This document shows positions 17,303 to 26,919 of a DNA stretch of 64,000 bases, piece by piece. The position numbers were made by a program, and so were the translations under genes. The stretch is from Tritonibacter scottomollicae (GTDB lineage Bacteria; Pseudomonadota; Alphaproteobacteria; Rhodobacterales; Rhodobacteraceae). The stretch is from contig NZ_PVUF01000007.1 of assembly GCF_003003215.1 (NCBI RefSeq), positions 1-64,000 on the forward strand, written 5' to 3'. The notes below the pieces were generated by a model. That model made no database searches. It saw only the letters and a program-made list of their open reading frames with translations, and was not told where the DNA came from. Position 1 is the stretch's first letter. Each line of letters opens with the position of its first letter.

Positions 17303-17740
17303 TTTCGGTCCTTCCCACAGTGAGCGATGCCGGGGCCGATGCTGAACGGTGTCTGGCCCCGTATGCCAGTCTACCACATCAGTGGTCGGGATCGCTTTCA
17401 CATCTAGGCAAGGAGTGCGGCGTGCCATTCTGTGCACTGGAACCGCAGCCCCGAGTCCCACCACGGGAGGCCGGATATCCGCAGACATCCGTATCTGGTT
17501 GAAGTCAGCCTAGCCTGCGTTCTTGAAGAAAGCGTCAACGCAAAGGGAGAGAATGGCTGCAAATTTGGCCAGCCCTGCTGAATTGCGTATATTTGACGCT
17601 CGCGTCCTGCTCGGGGAGGAGACGTCTAGGCAGGTAATCCGATCACGACTGGCGGCGCGCTTGCGGGACGTGCCCCCTTGCACTAAGAGAACGCTACGGA
17701 TCGGGGCAGATTCCCGGTGGTCCATACCGAAAGGCTCTCC
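17303..17740. other. 438-bp intergenic region between DUF1476 gene and purC
   Basis: This region holds the divergent promoters of the DUF1476 gene and purC. A GC-rich inverted repeat (CGGGGCC at 17331 and GGCCCCG at 17355) is the only structure I see. Short open frames here have no family features or ribosome sites and I do not call them genes. The length leaves room for a purC leader, but no known riboswitch motif is recognised. Confidence 0.5.
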
Positions 17741-18502
17741 ATGGCGCGGCGCAAGAAGATTTACGAAGGCAAGGCAAAGACTCTTTATGAAGGGCCCGAA
17801 CCGGGTACGATCGTCCAATACTTCAAGGACGACGCCACGGCCTTCAATGCCGAAAAGCACGACGTGATCGAGGGCAAGGGTGTCCTGAACAACATCCTGA
17901 GCGAATTCTTCATGCTGGGTCTGGGGCAGATCGGTGTGCCGACGCATTTCCTGAAACGGCTGAACATGCGCGAGCAGCTGGTGCGCTCCTGCGAGATCAT
18001 CCCGCTGGAAATCATCGTGCGCAACTATGCCGCCGGCAGCCTGAGCAAGCGCCTGGGCATCGACGAGGGCACGCAATTGCCCCGTCCGATCGTGGAATAT
18101 TGCTACAAGGACGACGACCTTGGCGACCCGCTGGTCACCGAGGAGCATATCGCCGCCTTTGGCTGGGCCAGCCAGCAGGACATGGACGACATCCTGAGCC
18201 TGGCACTGCGGGTCAATGATTTCATGTCCGGCGTGATGCTGGCCGTGGGCATCAGACTGGTAGACTTCAAGATCGAAATCGGCCGCGTTTACGACGGAGA
18301 TTTCCAGCGTCTTGTGATCGCCGACGAGATCAGCCCTGACAGCTGCCGCCTGTGGGACATCAAGACGGGTCAGAAGCTCGACAAGGACGTGTTCCGCCGC
18401 GATCTGGGCAGCCTGACCGATGCCTATACCGAGGTGGCCCGCCGTCTGGGCGTGATGCCGAACAACCCACCAGCGCCGGGCAAGCCTCAGCTGGTGAACT
18501 AA
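17741..18502 (+). CDS. purC: Phosphoribosylaminoimidazole-succinocarboxamide synthase
   Basis: PurC (SAICAR synthetase) joins CAIR and aspartate with ATP in purine synthesis. The 253 residues match the bacterial family. Seen are [55 protein letters not shown] and [13 protein letters not shown]. The ATG at 17741 follows AAGG and gives the canonical start. It ends at a terminator, and purS-purQ follow as a separate unit, probably by read-through or their own promoter. Confidence 0.97.
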   Translation: MARRKKIYEGKAKTLYEGPEPGTIVQYFKDDATAFNAEKHDVIEGKGVLNNILSEFFMLGLGQIGVPTHFLKRLNMREQLVRSCEIIPLEIIVRNYAAGSLSKRLGIDEGTQLPRPIVEYCYKDDDLGDPLVTEEHIAAFGWASQQDMDDILSLALRVNDFMSGVMLAVGIRLVDFKIEIGRVYDGDFQRLVIADEISPDSCRLWDIKTGQKLDKDVFRRDLGSLTDAYTEVARRLGVMPNNPPAPGKPQLVN

Positions 18503-18511
18503 GAGATTTCG

Positions 18512-18547
18512 CCCGCAAGGTCTGCTCAGTCGGTCTTGCGGGTTTTT
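18512..18547 (+). terminator. Terminator after purC
   Basis: CCCGCAAG and CTTGCGGG form an 8-bp stem with a 15-nt loop, followed by five T. It begins 10 bp after the purC stop and may act as a partial terminator before purS. Confidence 0.8.
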
Positions 18548-18608
18548 CAATAGCGCAACAGGGCAGGGCGCTTGTGCTCCCGCCCGCAGGAACTTGAGGA
18601 AAGACGCG

Positions 18609-18839
18609 ATGAAGGCACGGGTGCATGTGATGCTGAAGAACGGAGTTCTCGATCCGCAAGGAGAGGCCGTGCTTCACGCGCTTGGCGCGCTTGGCTTTGA
18701 TAAGGTCGAAGGCGTGCGTCAGGGCAAGGTGATCGACCTGGAGCTGGCCGAGGGCGCCACCGAGGCGGATGTGACCGAGATGTGCGAAAAGCTGCTCGCC
18801 AACACCGTGATTGAATCCTACAGCGTCGAGATCCAGTGA
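18609..18839 (+). CDS. purS: FGAM synthase subunit PurS
   Basis: PurS is the small structural subunit that bridges PurL and PurQ in the three-part FGAM synthetase. The 76-residue protein shows [38 protein letters not shown] and the C-terminal [16 protein letters not shown], all typical. GAGGA lies 8 bp before the ATG at 18609. The stop codon overlaps the purQ start, so the subunits are translated together. purL is not in the window. Confidence 0.96.
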   Translation: MKARVHVMLKNGVLDPQGEAVLHALGALGFDKVEGVRQGKVIDLELAEGATEADVTEMCEKLLANTVIESYSVEIQ

Positions 18840-19507
18840 TGAAGGCCGCAGTCGTCGTCTTCCCCGGATCCAACTGTGATCGTGATCTGGCCGTGGCCTT
18901 TGAACAGGCCGGTTTTGACGTCTCCATGGTCTGGCACAAGGACAGCCAGCTGCCCGAGGGTGTCGACATCGTCGGCGTTCCCGGTGGGTTCTCCTATGGT
19001 GACTACCTGCGCTGCGGCGCCATTGCGGCACAATCGCCGATCTGCAAGGCCGTGGTCGACCACGCCGAGCGGGGCGGCTATGCGCTGGGTGTGTGCAACG
19101 GCTTTCAGATTCTGACCGAAACCGGCGTGCTGCCGGGGGCGCTGCTGCGCAACGCAGGTCTGAAGTACATTTGCAAAACCGTCGATCTGGCCGTCGCAAC
19201 CTCTGACAGTGCCTTCACTCAGGGCTACAACGCCGGGGACGTGATCGGAGTGCCGATTGCCCATCACGACGGCAACTACTACGCCGATGACGCCACCGTT
19301 CAGGCGCTGAAAGATCAGGATCGCATTGCCTTTACCTATGTCGACAACCCCAATGGTTCGATTGACGATATCGCGGGCATCCTGTCGGAAAACCGTCGCG
19401 TTCTTGGCATGATGCCGCACCCGGAACGGGCAGCGGATGAAGGCCATGGCGGCACTGATGGCACGGCAATGTTCCGCGCATTGTCCGGCCTGCTGACGGA
19501 CGCCTGA
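18839..19507 (+). CDS. purQ: FGAM synthase glutaminase subunit PurQ
   Basis: PurQ hydrolyses glutamine to give ammonia to PurL for FGAM synthesis. The 222-residue class I glutamine amidotransferase has the oxyanion region [14 protein letters not shown], the nucleophile Cys in [11 protein letters not shown] (about residue 87) and the His-Glu pair in MMPHPERA near the C-terminus. The ATG at 18839 shares its A with the purS stop; a GTG three bases earlier is possible. The next gene is dctB, whose start is enclosed by a hairpin. Confidence 0.97.
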   Translation: MKAAVVVFPGSNCDRDLAVAFEQAGFDVSMVWHKDSQLPEGVDIVGVPGGFSYGDYLRCGAIAAQSPICKAVVDHAERGGYALGVCNGFQILTETGVLPGALLRNAGLKYICKTVDLAVATSDSAFTQGYNAGDVIGVPIAHHDGNYYADDATVQALKDQDRIAFTYVDNPNGSIDDIAGILSENRRVLGMMPHPERAADEGHGGTDGTAMFRALSGLLTDA

Positions 19508-19513
19508 CTTGAG

Positions 19514-19559
19514 CCTCAGGGGCGGTAAACCTACTGTTGCAGCATGACAGCCCCTGAGG
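19514..19559 (+). repeat. 10-bp inverted repeat enclosing the dctB start codon
   Basis: CCTCAGGGGC (19514-19523) and GCCCCTGAGG (19550-19559) are perfect complements. The 26-nt loop contains the putative dctB ATG at 19544. It begins 6 bp after the purQ stop. It could end purQ transcription or restrict ribosome access to dctB. Confidence 0.65.
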
Positions 19560-21346
19560 AGACCTCCGGCGCCAAGCCGTCCGCGCCCCGCGCGCGCCAC
19601 AGCAAGTCCCGCACTTTGCGCTCCCGGACGATTTCGTGGCGAGTCCGCATCGCGCTGGTGGTGTTCATGGCTGTTGCCGGGGCAACTGTCTGGTTCACCA
19701 ACACGACGCTGACCCACAGCTTTACCGAAACCACCCGAAACCGAGCTGAGCTGCGTCTCGCGCTCTATTCAGGCAATCTTGTGAGTGAGTTGCGCCGGCA
19801 CGCCATCGTTCCGCAGCTGCTGTCACGGGATCAGGCGCTGATCTCTGCGCTACAGAGCCAGGATTTCTCTCTCTCCACCCAACGTCTGATATCTTTCGTT
19901 GACGAAATCGGCGCCGCCTCGATCACGTTGATGGACCGCGACGGGCGCACGGTGGCGGCGACGGACCGTATTCGGCTGGGAGAAACCTACCGCAACGCAC
20001 CCTATTTCGTGGAGGCCATCCGGTCCAATTCCACTGTGTTTTCGGTCATCCCCCGCGAGGTGCGAGGATATCAGTTCACCTACTCCCGGCGGCTGGTGGA
20101 CAGCAGCGGGACACTCGGCGTCATCATGGTCGAGGTGGATCTGCAGAAGTTTGAACGCGCCTGGGCCGGGATTTCCGACGCCGTCATGGTGGCTGACAGC
20201 ACTGGCACCGTGGTGCTCGCGACAGAGGCGCGCTGGCGCGGGCTGTCCGAGGCCGAGGCGCTGAAGGAACAGACCCCCGAGGGCGCCATTCAGCGCGCCA
20301 TTCGCGCCACTGCGGATTGGACCGCGCTGCCGACCGATGTCTACCTGCAGGGCGAGGCGGTGATGCGGCTGGAGACCCGCGTGCCGTTTCAGGGCTGGCG
20401 GATGATGTCCTACACCACCTATGATTCGATCCGCGAGCAGGTGAATGCGGTGATTGCGCTCGAAATCATGGGCTTCGCGATCCTTCTGGCGCTGGCCTTC
20501 TATGCGCTGAGCCGCAAGACGGCGCTGAGGATGGCATTGTTCCAGCGCGAGTCGGCGGAGCTTCGCGTGTTGAACACCCGCCTGCAGCGGGAAATCGCCG
20601 AACGGGAACGCGTGCAAGAGACCCTCGCGGTGGCCGAACAGAGCCTCGCGCAGAGCTCGAAACTGGCCGCCTTGGGCGAGATGTCCGCCGCCGTCAGCCA
20701 CGAGTTGAACCAGCCTCTGGCCGCGATGAAGACCTATCTCGCGGGGGCACGGTTGCTGCTGCAACGCAACCGCCCGGAAGAGGCGCTGTCCTCCTTCGGC
20801 CGCATTGATGACCTGATCGAGCGCATGGGCGCGATCACACGGCAGTTGAAATCCTACGCCCGCAAGGGTGGTGACGCCTTCAGCCCAGTAAACATGGGCG
20901 ATGCGCTGGCCTCCAGCCTGTCGATGATGGAGCCGCAACTGCGTCAGCGCCATGTAAAGATCACCCGTATACTTCCGGACGAACCGGTCTATGTCATGGC
21001 AGACCGTATGAGATTGGAACAGGTTATGGTGAACCTCTTGCGCAATGCGCTGGATGCCACCAAATCCGTTGAGGAACCGGAGGTGGAGATTCTGCTCGCC
21101 GCCGGAGAGACCGCGACGCTCACGGTTCGGGACAATGGCGATGGCATTCAGAATTTCGACAGTCTGTTTGAGCCGTTCTATACCACTAAGCAGCCCGGTG
21201 ACGGGGTTGGTCTGGGGCTTGCTATCTCCTCGGGGATCGTGAACGACCTAGGCGGTCGCCTCACGGCCCGCAACGCAGAGGCGGGCGGTGCGGTGTTTGA
21301 AATGCAACTGCCGATCCTTGTGGACGGCATCGAGGCCGCTGAGTAG
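19544..21346 (+). CDS. dctB: DctB-type C4-dicarboxylate sensor kinase
   Basis: The 600-residue membrane kinase has a first transmembrane segment near residues 37-57, a periplasmic double-Cache sensor of about 250 residues, a second membrane segment near 305-325, a coiled coil (RLQREIAERERVQETLAVAEQ), the phosphoacceptor box SAAVSHELNQPLAAMK and an ATPase domain with DNGDGI and GDGVGLGLAI. This is the DctB architecture, sensing succinate-type acids for DctD. dctD follows 24 bp downstream. No dctP/Q/M transporter genes are adjacent, so the target genes lie elsewhere. The start codon is in a hairpin loop and has no clear ribosome site, so an alternative start slightly downstream is possible. Confidence 0.88.
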   Translation: MTAPEETSGAKPSAPRARHSKSRTLRSRTISWRVRIALVVFMAVAGATVWFTNTTLTHSFTETTRNRAELRLALYSGNLVSELRRHAIVPQLLSRDQALISALQSQDFSLSTQRLISFVDEIGAASITLMDRDGRTVAATDRIRLGETYRNAPYFVEAIRSNSTVFSVIPREVRGYQFTYSRRLVDSSGTLGVIMVEVDLQKFERAWAGISDAVMVADSTGTVVLATEARWRGLSEAEALKEQTPEGAIQRAIRATADWTALPTDVYLQGEAVMRLETRVPFQGWRMMSYTTYDSIREQVNAVIALEIMGFAILLALAFYALSRKTALRMALFQRESAELRVLNTRLQREIAERERVQETLAVAEQSLAQSSKLAALGEMSAAVSHELNQPLAAMKTYLAGARLLLQRNRPEEALSSFGRIDDLIERMGAITRQLKSYARKGGDAFSPVNMGDALASSLSMMEPQLRQRHVKITRILPDEPVYVMADRMRLEQVMVNLLRNALDATKSVEEPEVEILLAAGETATLTVRDNGDGIQNFDSLFEPFYTTKQPGDGVGLGLAISSGIVNDLGGRLTARNAEAGGAVFEMQLPILVDGIEAAE

Positions 21347-21370
21347 GCGGCACGACGTGGAGGGCAACTT

Positions 21371-22708
21371 ATGGCACAGGCCATGAAAATTGCGATTGTG
21401 GATGACGAGCAGGACATGCGTCAGTCGATCAGCCAATGGCTGGCATTGTCCGGTTATGACACCGAGACTTTTGCCAGCGCGGAGGATGCGCTGAAGACCC
21501 TCGGGCCGGATTATCCGGGGATCGTGATTTCCGACATCAAGATGCCGGGCATGGACGGGATGCAATTCCTGAAAAAGCTGATGGGCTCCGACAGCTCCTT
21601 GCCGGTGATCATGATCACTGGCCACGGGGATGTGCCGATGGCGGTCGAGGCGATGCGTGTCGGCGCTTTCGACTTTCTGGAAAAACCGTTCAACCCAGAC
21701 CGCATGTCGGAACTGGCCAAGCGCGCCACAGGTGCGCGTCGCCTGACGCTGGACACCCGCGCGCTGCGCCGTGAACTGTCCGATGGCGGCCAGATCATGA
21801 AGAAGCTGATCGGCACCAGCCCTGTGATGGACCGACTGCGCGAGGATATCCTTGATCTCGGCCAGGCGGACGGCCACGTTTTGATCGACGGCGAAACCGG
21901 CACAGGCAAGACGCTTGTGGCCCACGCGCTGCACGCTGTCGGCAGTCGGGCGGGCAAGAAATTTGTTCTCGTGTCCTGTGCGGCGCTTGAGGAAGAGGCG
22001 TTGGCCAAGCGGCTGTTCGGCCCGATGCAACCTGACGACAGCATGCTGCCCGCGGTTGAAGAAGCGCGCGGCGGTACGCTGGTACTTGAGGATGTGGAGG
22101 CGTTAAGCGAGCCGCTGCAGGCAAAGCTCCTGAGCTTCATCAACGAACAGGGCATTCCTGGCGAGACCCGCATCATTGCGATTTCCAATCTGCAAGAAGC
22201 TGGCAAGACGTCAGAAGATGTGCTGCGCGCCGATCTGTTTTACCGGTTGGCCGCGCTGCGGATCACAGTGCCGCCGCTGCGCCAGCGTGGCGAGGATATC
22301 CTGACGCTTTTCACCCGTCTCAGTGAACAGTTCTCCGAAGAATATGGGTGTGACGCGCCACAGGTGACCGCTCAGGAAGCTGCACAGCTTCTGCAGGCGC
22401 CCTGGCCGGGCAACGTGCGTCAGCTGATCAATGTGGCGGAACGTGCGGTGCTGCAATCGCGTCGCGGCTCCGGCACCATCGCGTCGCTGTTGATGAGTGA
22501 CCACGAGGATATGCAGCCGGTGATGACCACGGAGGGCAAGCCGCTCAAGGAATATGTCGAGGCGTTCGAACGCATGCTCATCGACAATACCATGCGCCGT
22601 CACAAGGGCTCCATCGCGTCGGTGATGGATGAGCTGTGCCTGCCCCGTCGGACACTGAACGAGAAGATGGCCAAATACGGCCTGCAGCGCTCCGACTATC
22701 TGGGCTGA
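21371..22708 (+). CDS. dctD: DctD-type response regulator lacking GAFTGA
   Basis: The 445-residue regulator has a receiver domain (1-120; phospho-Asp in VISDIKMPG), an AAA+ domain (about 140-370; Walker A GETGTGKT, Walker B-like GGTLVLEDVEA) and a Fis-type HTH at the C-terminus (GSIASVMDELCLPRRTLNEKM). It is the partner of the upstream kinase. The segment that should carry GAFTGA, the loop that contacts sigma-54, is absent: RLFGPMQPDDS passes almost directly to VEEARGGTL. The Walker B acidic pair is also altered (LED rather than LDE). GGAGGGCAACTT precedes the ATG. Confidence 0.88.
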   Translation: MAQAMKIAIVDDEQDMRQSISQWLALSGYDTETFASAEDALKTLGPDYPGIVISDIKMPGMDGMQFLKKLMGSDSSLPVIMITGHGDVPMAVEAMRVGAFDFLEKPFNPDRMSELAKRATGARRLTLDTRALRRELSDGGQIMKKLIGTSPVMDRLREDILDLGQADGHVLIDGETGTGKTLVAHALHAVGSRAGKKFVLVSCAALEEEALAKRLFGPMQPDDSMLPAVEEARGGTLVLEDVEALSEPLQAKLLSFINEQGIPGETRIIAISNLQEAGKTSEDVLRADLFYRLAALRITVPPLRQRGEDILTLFTRLSEQFSEEYGCDAPQVTAQEAAQLLQAPWPGNVRQLINVAERAVLQSRRGSGTIASLLMSDHEDMQPVMTTEGKPLKEYVEAFERMLIDNTMRRHKGSIASVMDELCLPRRTLNEKMAKYGLQRSDYLG

Positions 22709-22724
22709 CAAGAGGACGACTCGC

Positions 22725-23414
22725 ATGCCTGCCGCATATCTTTTTGACATGGATGGTCTGCTTCTGGATACGGAGCGGCTGACCATGGAGGGGTTTCTTG
22801 ACTGCGCGCCGCTGGTGCAGCGGGACGCGGCAGAGATGCGGGCCTTTTTCACCACGCTCGTCGGGCTGACGGCCCGGCGTAGCCAGCATCTCATGGCGGA
22901 GTTCTGCGGGCCGGAAGCCGACCTCGACGCGATTTCTGCTCACTGGGAGCGCAGTTGCGAGCGGAGGCTGGCGGATGGTGTGCCGATCAAGCCAACCGTT
23001 GCGGATACTCTGGCCGGGTTGAGCGGGCAGGGCGTGCAGATGGCAGTTGTGACCTCCACCGACGGCGCCCGGGCACGGCACCATCTGAAGCGGGCGGGGT
23101 TGCTGGCGCATTTCAGTTTTGTACTCGGCGGTGATGAGGTGAGTGCGACCAAGCCCGATCCCGCACCCTATCTGGAGGCTGCGGCCCGGTTCGGCTTCGA
23201 CCCCAAGCTTTGCGCCGCCTTCGAAGACAGCGACCACGGGCTGACCGCCGCTGCCACTGCAGGGTGCTTTGCGGTGCAGATCCCTGATCTGCGACCACCC
23301 GGTCGTCCCTTTCCGCAATTGGGTCAGGCATTCGCCAGCACGTTGCAAGACGCGGTGACGCATGCGCAGGGGCATTTCCAGCAGCGGTGCCGGGCGTCTG
23401 CGCCATCAGTTTGA
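22725..23414 (+). CDS. HAD-superfamily phosphatase
   Basis: A 229-residue haloacid dehalogenase-like hydrolase. Motif I is FDMDGLLLDTE (nucleophile Asp near residue 8), motif II VVTSTDG, motif III KPDPAPY and motif IV FEDSDHG. A helical cap of about 70 residues is inserted after motif I. This is the beta-phosphoglucomutase/sugar-phosphatase subgroup; the substrate is not predictable. It follows dctD by 16 bp on the same strand and may be cotranscribed. Confidence 0.88.
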   Translation: MPAAYLFDMDGLLLDTERLTMEGFLDCAPLVQRDAAEMRAFFTTLVGLTARRSQHLMAEFCGPEADLDAISAHWERSCERRLADGVPIKPTVADTLAGLSGQGVQMAVVTSTDGARARHHLKRAGLLAHFSFVLGGDEVSATKPDPAPYLEAAARFGFDPKLCAAFEDSDHGLTAAATAGCFAVQIPDLRPPGRPFPQLGQAFASTLQDAVTHAQGHFQQRCRASAPSV

Positions 23415-24006
23415 CGTAAAATAATAGATGTCATGAGTGTTGCACGTCATTCAGCGACATCCGTTAACCTTGCCTTGGAAATTTGCAGCTAGATCGTAAA
23501 ATCGTGTTTGCAGCGGTCCGGCGCAGAATGACCATTGTCATTACCTATCCACAGGCCTTATGCTAAATGAACGAACGCTGCATCTGTTGGCGTTCATACA
23601 TGAAATTTTTTGTCCTCCTGTCCGACCGGCCAACGCCGGGGCAGACTGACAGACCAGTTCGTCTCGCACTTTGCGAGGCAGAAGAGTGCCTGCTTTGATG
23701 AGGCCGAAACCGGCCAGGTCGAAGAGGAAATAACGGGCAGGGATCGGGATAGCCCCACCTGTCGGAGAAGAACCGCGATGACGCGCGCGAGACTATTGAG
23801 TACAAAAGCAGGTTTTCCGCTCTTATGCCGGAAATCCCCTTTGTGCACCACATGGTCCGCGACGCAGTCGAAAATCGCCCTGACAAGACACCACCCACAA
23901 CATGTGCGTCCACCCGGACCTGATGCAAGGGCAGGGGCAATCGTCTCTGGACCCGTGCATCCCGACCGGTGGCGGCCTGTGCTGGCATGGTGCAATCTAA
24001 GGACTA
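23415..24006 (+). promoter_or_regulatory. 592-bp region upstream of rne, probable long leader
   Basis: No gene is supported here. A DnaA-box-like CTATCCACA is at 23545. The distance to rne and an immediate AAGGA ribosome site at its end suggest a long 5' leader, as known for RNase E autoregulation in other bacteria. I see no conserved motif that proves it. Confidence 0.4.
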
Positions 24007-26844
24007 ATGGCGAAGAAAATGCTGATCGACGCCACCCACGCGGAAGAAACCCGCGTCGTGGTGGTGGATGGAAACAAAGTTGAGGAGTTCGACTTTGAAT
24101 CTGAAAACAAACGCCAGCTTGCTGGCAATATCTACCTCGCAAAAGTAACCCGCGTCGAACCATCGCTGCAGGCGGCTTTTGTGGACTATGGCGGCAATCG
24201 CCATGGGTTCCTTGCCTTTTCGGAAATCCACCCGGACTATTATCAGATCCCCGTTGCGGATCGTGAAGCTCTGATGGAAGAGGAACGCGCTTACGCCGAG
24301 GCTCTGCGCGCCCGCGACGAAGAGGACGACGAACCGAAGCCGAAGAAACGCTCCCGTTCGCGCAGCAAGACCCGCGCGGAACGATCGAAGACGACAGATG
24401 TGGTGGAAACCCGCGAACCCGCGGCGTCCAACGGTGAAATCTCCGGAATGGAGACCATCGACCTCACTGATGAGCAGGTTGATCTGACGGATGTACCAGA
24501 GGCGACATCGCCGATGGAAACCGTGGCAGAGACCCCGGTCGAAGAGCCTCAGCAAGACACAGCCGCGACGGATGCCTCCGACGACGGTGATCTGGCGTCG
24601 GATGTTGCATCCGCCGAGGATGCAGATGATGTCGAAGGCGACGACGCTGCGGACGACAAATCCGAAGACACATCCAAGTCTGCGAATGCCGCTGACAAGG
24701 ATGACAGCATCGAGTCGGTTGCCGATGATGATGATCACGAAGACATCCGCCCGCCGCGCAAGCCGCGTCCCAAGCGCTACAAGATCCAGGAAGTCATCAA
24801 GGTCCGTCAGGTTCTGCTGGTGCAGGTCGTCAAGGAAGAGCGCGGCAACAAAGGCGCGGCGCTCACCACATATTTGTCGCTGGCCGGTCGCTACTGCGTC
24901 CTGATGCCCAATACCGCGCGGGGCGGTGGCATCTCTCGCAAGATCACCAACGCCGTCGACCGCAAGAAGCTGAAAGAGATCGCTGCCGAGCTGGACGTGC
25001 CCAAGGGCGCGGGCCTGATCGTGCGCACCGCTGGTGCCAAGCGCACCAAGGCGGAGATCAAGCGGGACTATGAATACCTGCAGCGCATGTGGGAGCAGAT
25101 CCGCGAGCTGACGTTGAAATCCATCGCGCCGGCCAAGATCTATGAAGAAGGCGACCTGATCAAACGCTCGATCCGCGATCTCTATAACCGCGAGATCGAT
25201 GAGGTTCTGGTGGAAGGCGAACGCGGCTACCGTATCGCCAAGGACTTCATGAAAATGATCATGCCGTCCCACGCCAAGAATGTGAAAAACTACCAAGATC
25301 AGATGCCGCTGTTTGCGCGCTATCAGGTCGAAACCTACCTTGGCGGCATGTTCAACCCGACCGTGCAGCTGAAATCCGGCGGCTACATCGTGATCGGTGT
25401 GACCGAGGCGCTGGTGGCGATCGACGTGAACTCGGGCCGGGCCACAAAAGAGGCTTCGATCGAGGATACCGCGCTCAAGACCAACCTTGAGGCCGCCGAA
25501 GAGGTGGCACGTCAGCTGCGTCTGCGCGACCTTGCCGGTCTGATCGTCATCGACTTCATCGACATGGACGAGCGCAAGAACAACGCCGCCGTCGAAAAGC
25601 GTATGAAAGACAAGCTGAAGACCGACCGCGCCCGTATTCAGGTGGGTCGTATCTCGGGCTTTGGTCTGATGGAAATGTCGCGCCAGCGTCTGCGTCCCGG
25701 CATGATCGAGGCAACGACTGCGCCTTGCCCGCATTGCCATGGCACCGGTCTTATCCGCTCCGACGACTCCATGGCGCTGTCGATCCTGCGTCAGATCGAG
25801 GAAGAAGGCACCCGCCGTCGGTCCCGTGAAGTGCTGGTGAAATGCCCTGTGGACATCGCCAACTACCTGATGAACCAGAAGCGCGAGCATATCGCCCAGA
25901 TCGAGGCCCGCTACGGTCTGTCGGTTCGGATCGAAGGGGACGTGACGCTGGTCAGCCCTGATTTCACGCTTGAGAAGTTCAAGACCGCCTCGCGCGCCAT
26001 TCCGGTGGTGTCCAGCCCCGTCGTGTCAGTTGATGCGTCCATCATGGATCAGATCGACGCGATTGAAGAGCCGGAGGAAGAGGTCGAGGTTGCGCCTGCG
26101 CCGGTAGAGGCTGAGGTCGAATCCGAGGCTCGGTCCGAAGAGAGCGAAGGCGAAGCCAAACCCAAGCGGAAACGTCGGCGTCGTCGTCGGAAAAAATCCG
26201 GCAATGGTGAGAACGGTCATGAGAGCGGTGAGAACGGCTCTGCGAACGGTGACACGTCTGAGCCGGCGAAAGAGGCCAACACGCAGGACGAGGCCAACAC
26301 GACTGCTGATCCTGCTGCCGATGGTGAGCCCGAGGCCGATGCGGAGCCGAAGAAAAAGCGGACCCGCACCCGGACACGCAGCCGCACGCGCAAGAAAGTG
26401 GAGGCCGAGGCGGATCAACCCGTAGCTGCTGATGCCCCTGCGACCGCTGAAGCTGATCGCGCAGAGGCACCCGCCGTCGCAACCGAGGTGACGCCGAGCG
26501 TTGCTGCCACGCCTGAAGTTGCAGCCGAGGTCGACGCACAGGATGCACCCGTTGCGGCAGCGCCCGCGACAGCACCTGAGCCAACACCCGCGCCAGAGCC
26601 GCAAAAAGCGCCCGAGCCAACCGCTTCGGAAGTACCGACGCAAGAGGCACCGGCGGAGCAGGCAACGGCACCCGAGGTCACGTCAGAGGCGCAGCCCGCC
26701 CCTGCGGCACCGCAAGCCGAGGACGCGCCGGTTGCTGCTGCACCGACCGTAGCCGAGACAAAGCCGGAGCCGGTCGCGGCGCAGCCAGAACCTGCACAGT
26801 CGCAAAAGCCCAAGCGTCGTGGCTGGTGGTCTGTCGGCAGCTGA
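24007..26844 (+). CDS. rne: Ribonuclease E
   Basis: The 945-residue endonuclease starts mRNA decay and matures rRNA and tRNA; it scaffolds the degradosome at the membrane or nucleoid. The N-terminus (MAKKMLIDATHAEETRVVV) begins the catalytic half. The S1 domain is split by an acidic, low-complexity insert of about 155 residues (roughly 97-250), typical of Alphaproteobacteria. Catalytic Asp residues are in VAIDVNSGRAT (about 473) and LIVIDFIDMDE. The zinc-link CPHCHGTG is near 575. The C-terminal 270 residues are basic then Ala/Pro/Glu-rich and probably disordered, ending PKRRGWWSVGS. AAGGA precedes the start. Confidence 0.97.
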   Translation: MAKKMLIDATHAEETRVVVVDGNKVEEFDFESENKRQLAGNIYLAKVTRVEPSLQAAFVDYGGNRHGFLAFSEIHPDYYQIPVADREALMEEERAYAEALRARDEEDDEPKPKKRSRSRSKTRAERSKTTDVVETREPAASNGEISGMETIDLTDEQVDLTDVPEATSPMETVAETPVEEPQQDTAATDASDDGDLASDVASAEDADDVEGDDAADDKSEDTSKSANAADKDDSIESVADDDDHEDIRPPRKPRPKRYKIQEVIKVRQVLLVQVVKEERGNKGAALTTYLSLAGRYCVLMPNTARGGGISRKITNAVDRKKLKEIAAELDVPKGAGLIVRTAGAKRTKAEIKRDYEYLQRMWEQIRELTLKSIAPAKIYEEGDLIKRSIRDLYNREIDEVLVEGERGYRIAKDFMKMIMPSHAKNVKNYQDQMPLFARYQVETYLGGMFNPTVQLKSGGYIVIGVTEALVAIDVNSGRATKEASIEDTALKTNLEAAEEVARQLRLRDLAGLIVIDFIDMDERKNNAAVEKRMKDKLKTDRARIQVGRISGFGLMEMSRQRLRPGMIEATTAPCPHCHGTGLIRSDDSMALSILRQIEEEGTRRRSREVLVKCPVDIANYLMNQKREHIAQIEARYGLSVRIEGDVTLVSPDFTLEKFKTASRAIPVVSSPVVSVDASIMDQIDAIEEPEEEVEVAPAPVEAEVESEARSEESEGEAKPKRKRRRRRRKKSGNGENGHESGENGSANGDTSEPAKEANTQDEANTTADPAADGEPEADAEPKKKRTRTRTRSRTRKKVEAEADQPVAADAPATAEADRAEAPAVATEVTPSVAATPEVAAEVDAQDAPVAAAPATAPEPTPAPEPQKAPEPTASEVPTQEAPAEQATAPEVTSEAQPAPAAPQAEDAPVAAAPTVAETKPEPVAAQPEPAQSQKPKRRGWWSVGS

Positions 26845-26863
26845 GGCTGACACAACGACATTG

Positions 26864-26896
26864 AAAAAGGCGGCTCCAAGCAGGGCCGCCTTTTTT
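26864..26896 (+). terminator. Terminator after rne
   Basis: A5-GGCGGC, a 10-nt loop and GCCGCC-T6 form a strong stem with A and T flanks, active for rne and for the convergent tusA gene. Confidence 0.9.
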
Positions 26897-26919
26897 GCTT
26901 TCAGTTCACATTTCTGAGA

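Noticed and set aside
17303-17740. Possible riboswitch before purC
   Set aside because: No purine, PRPP or ppGpp riboswitch landmarks could be recognised by eye.
23545-23553. DnaA-box-like CTATCCACA as an origin
   Set aside because: A single imperfect box without clustered boxes or an AT-rich unwinding region.
24004-25890. 628-residue open frame on the - strand opposite rne
   Set aside because: RNase E on the + strand is unmistakable; the reverse frame is a by-product of GC-rich codon use.
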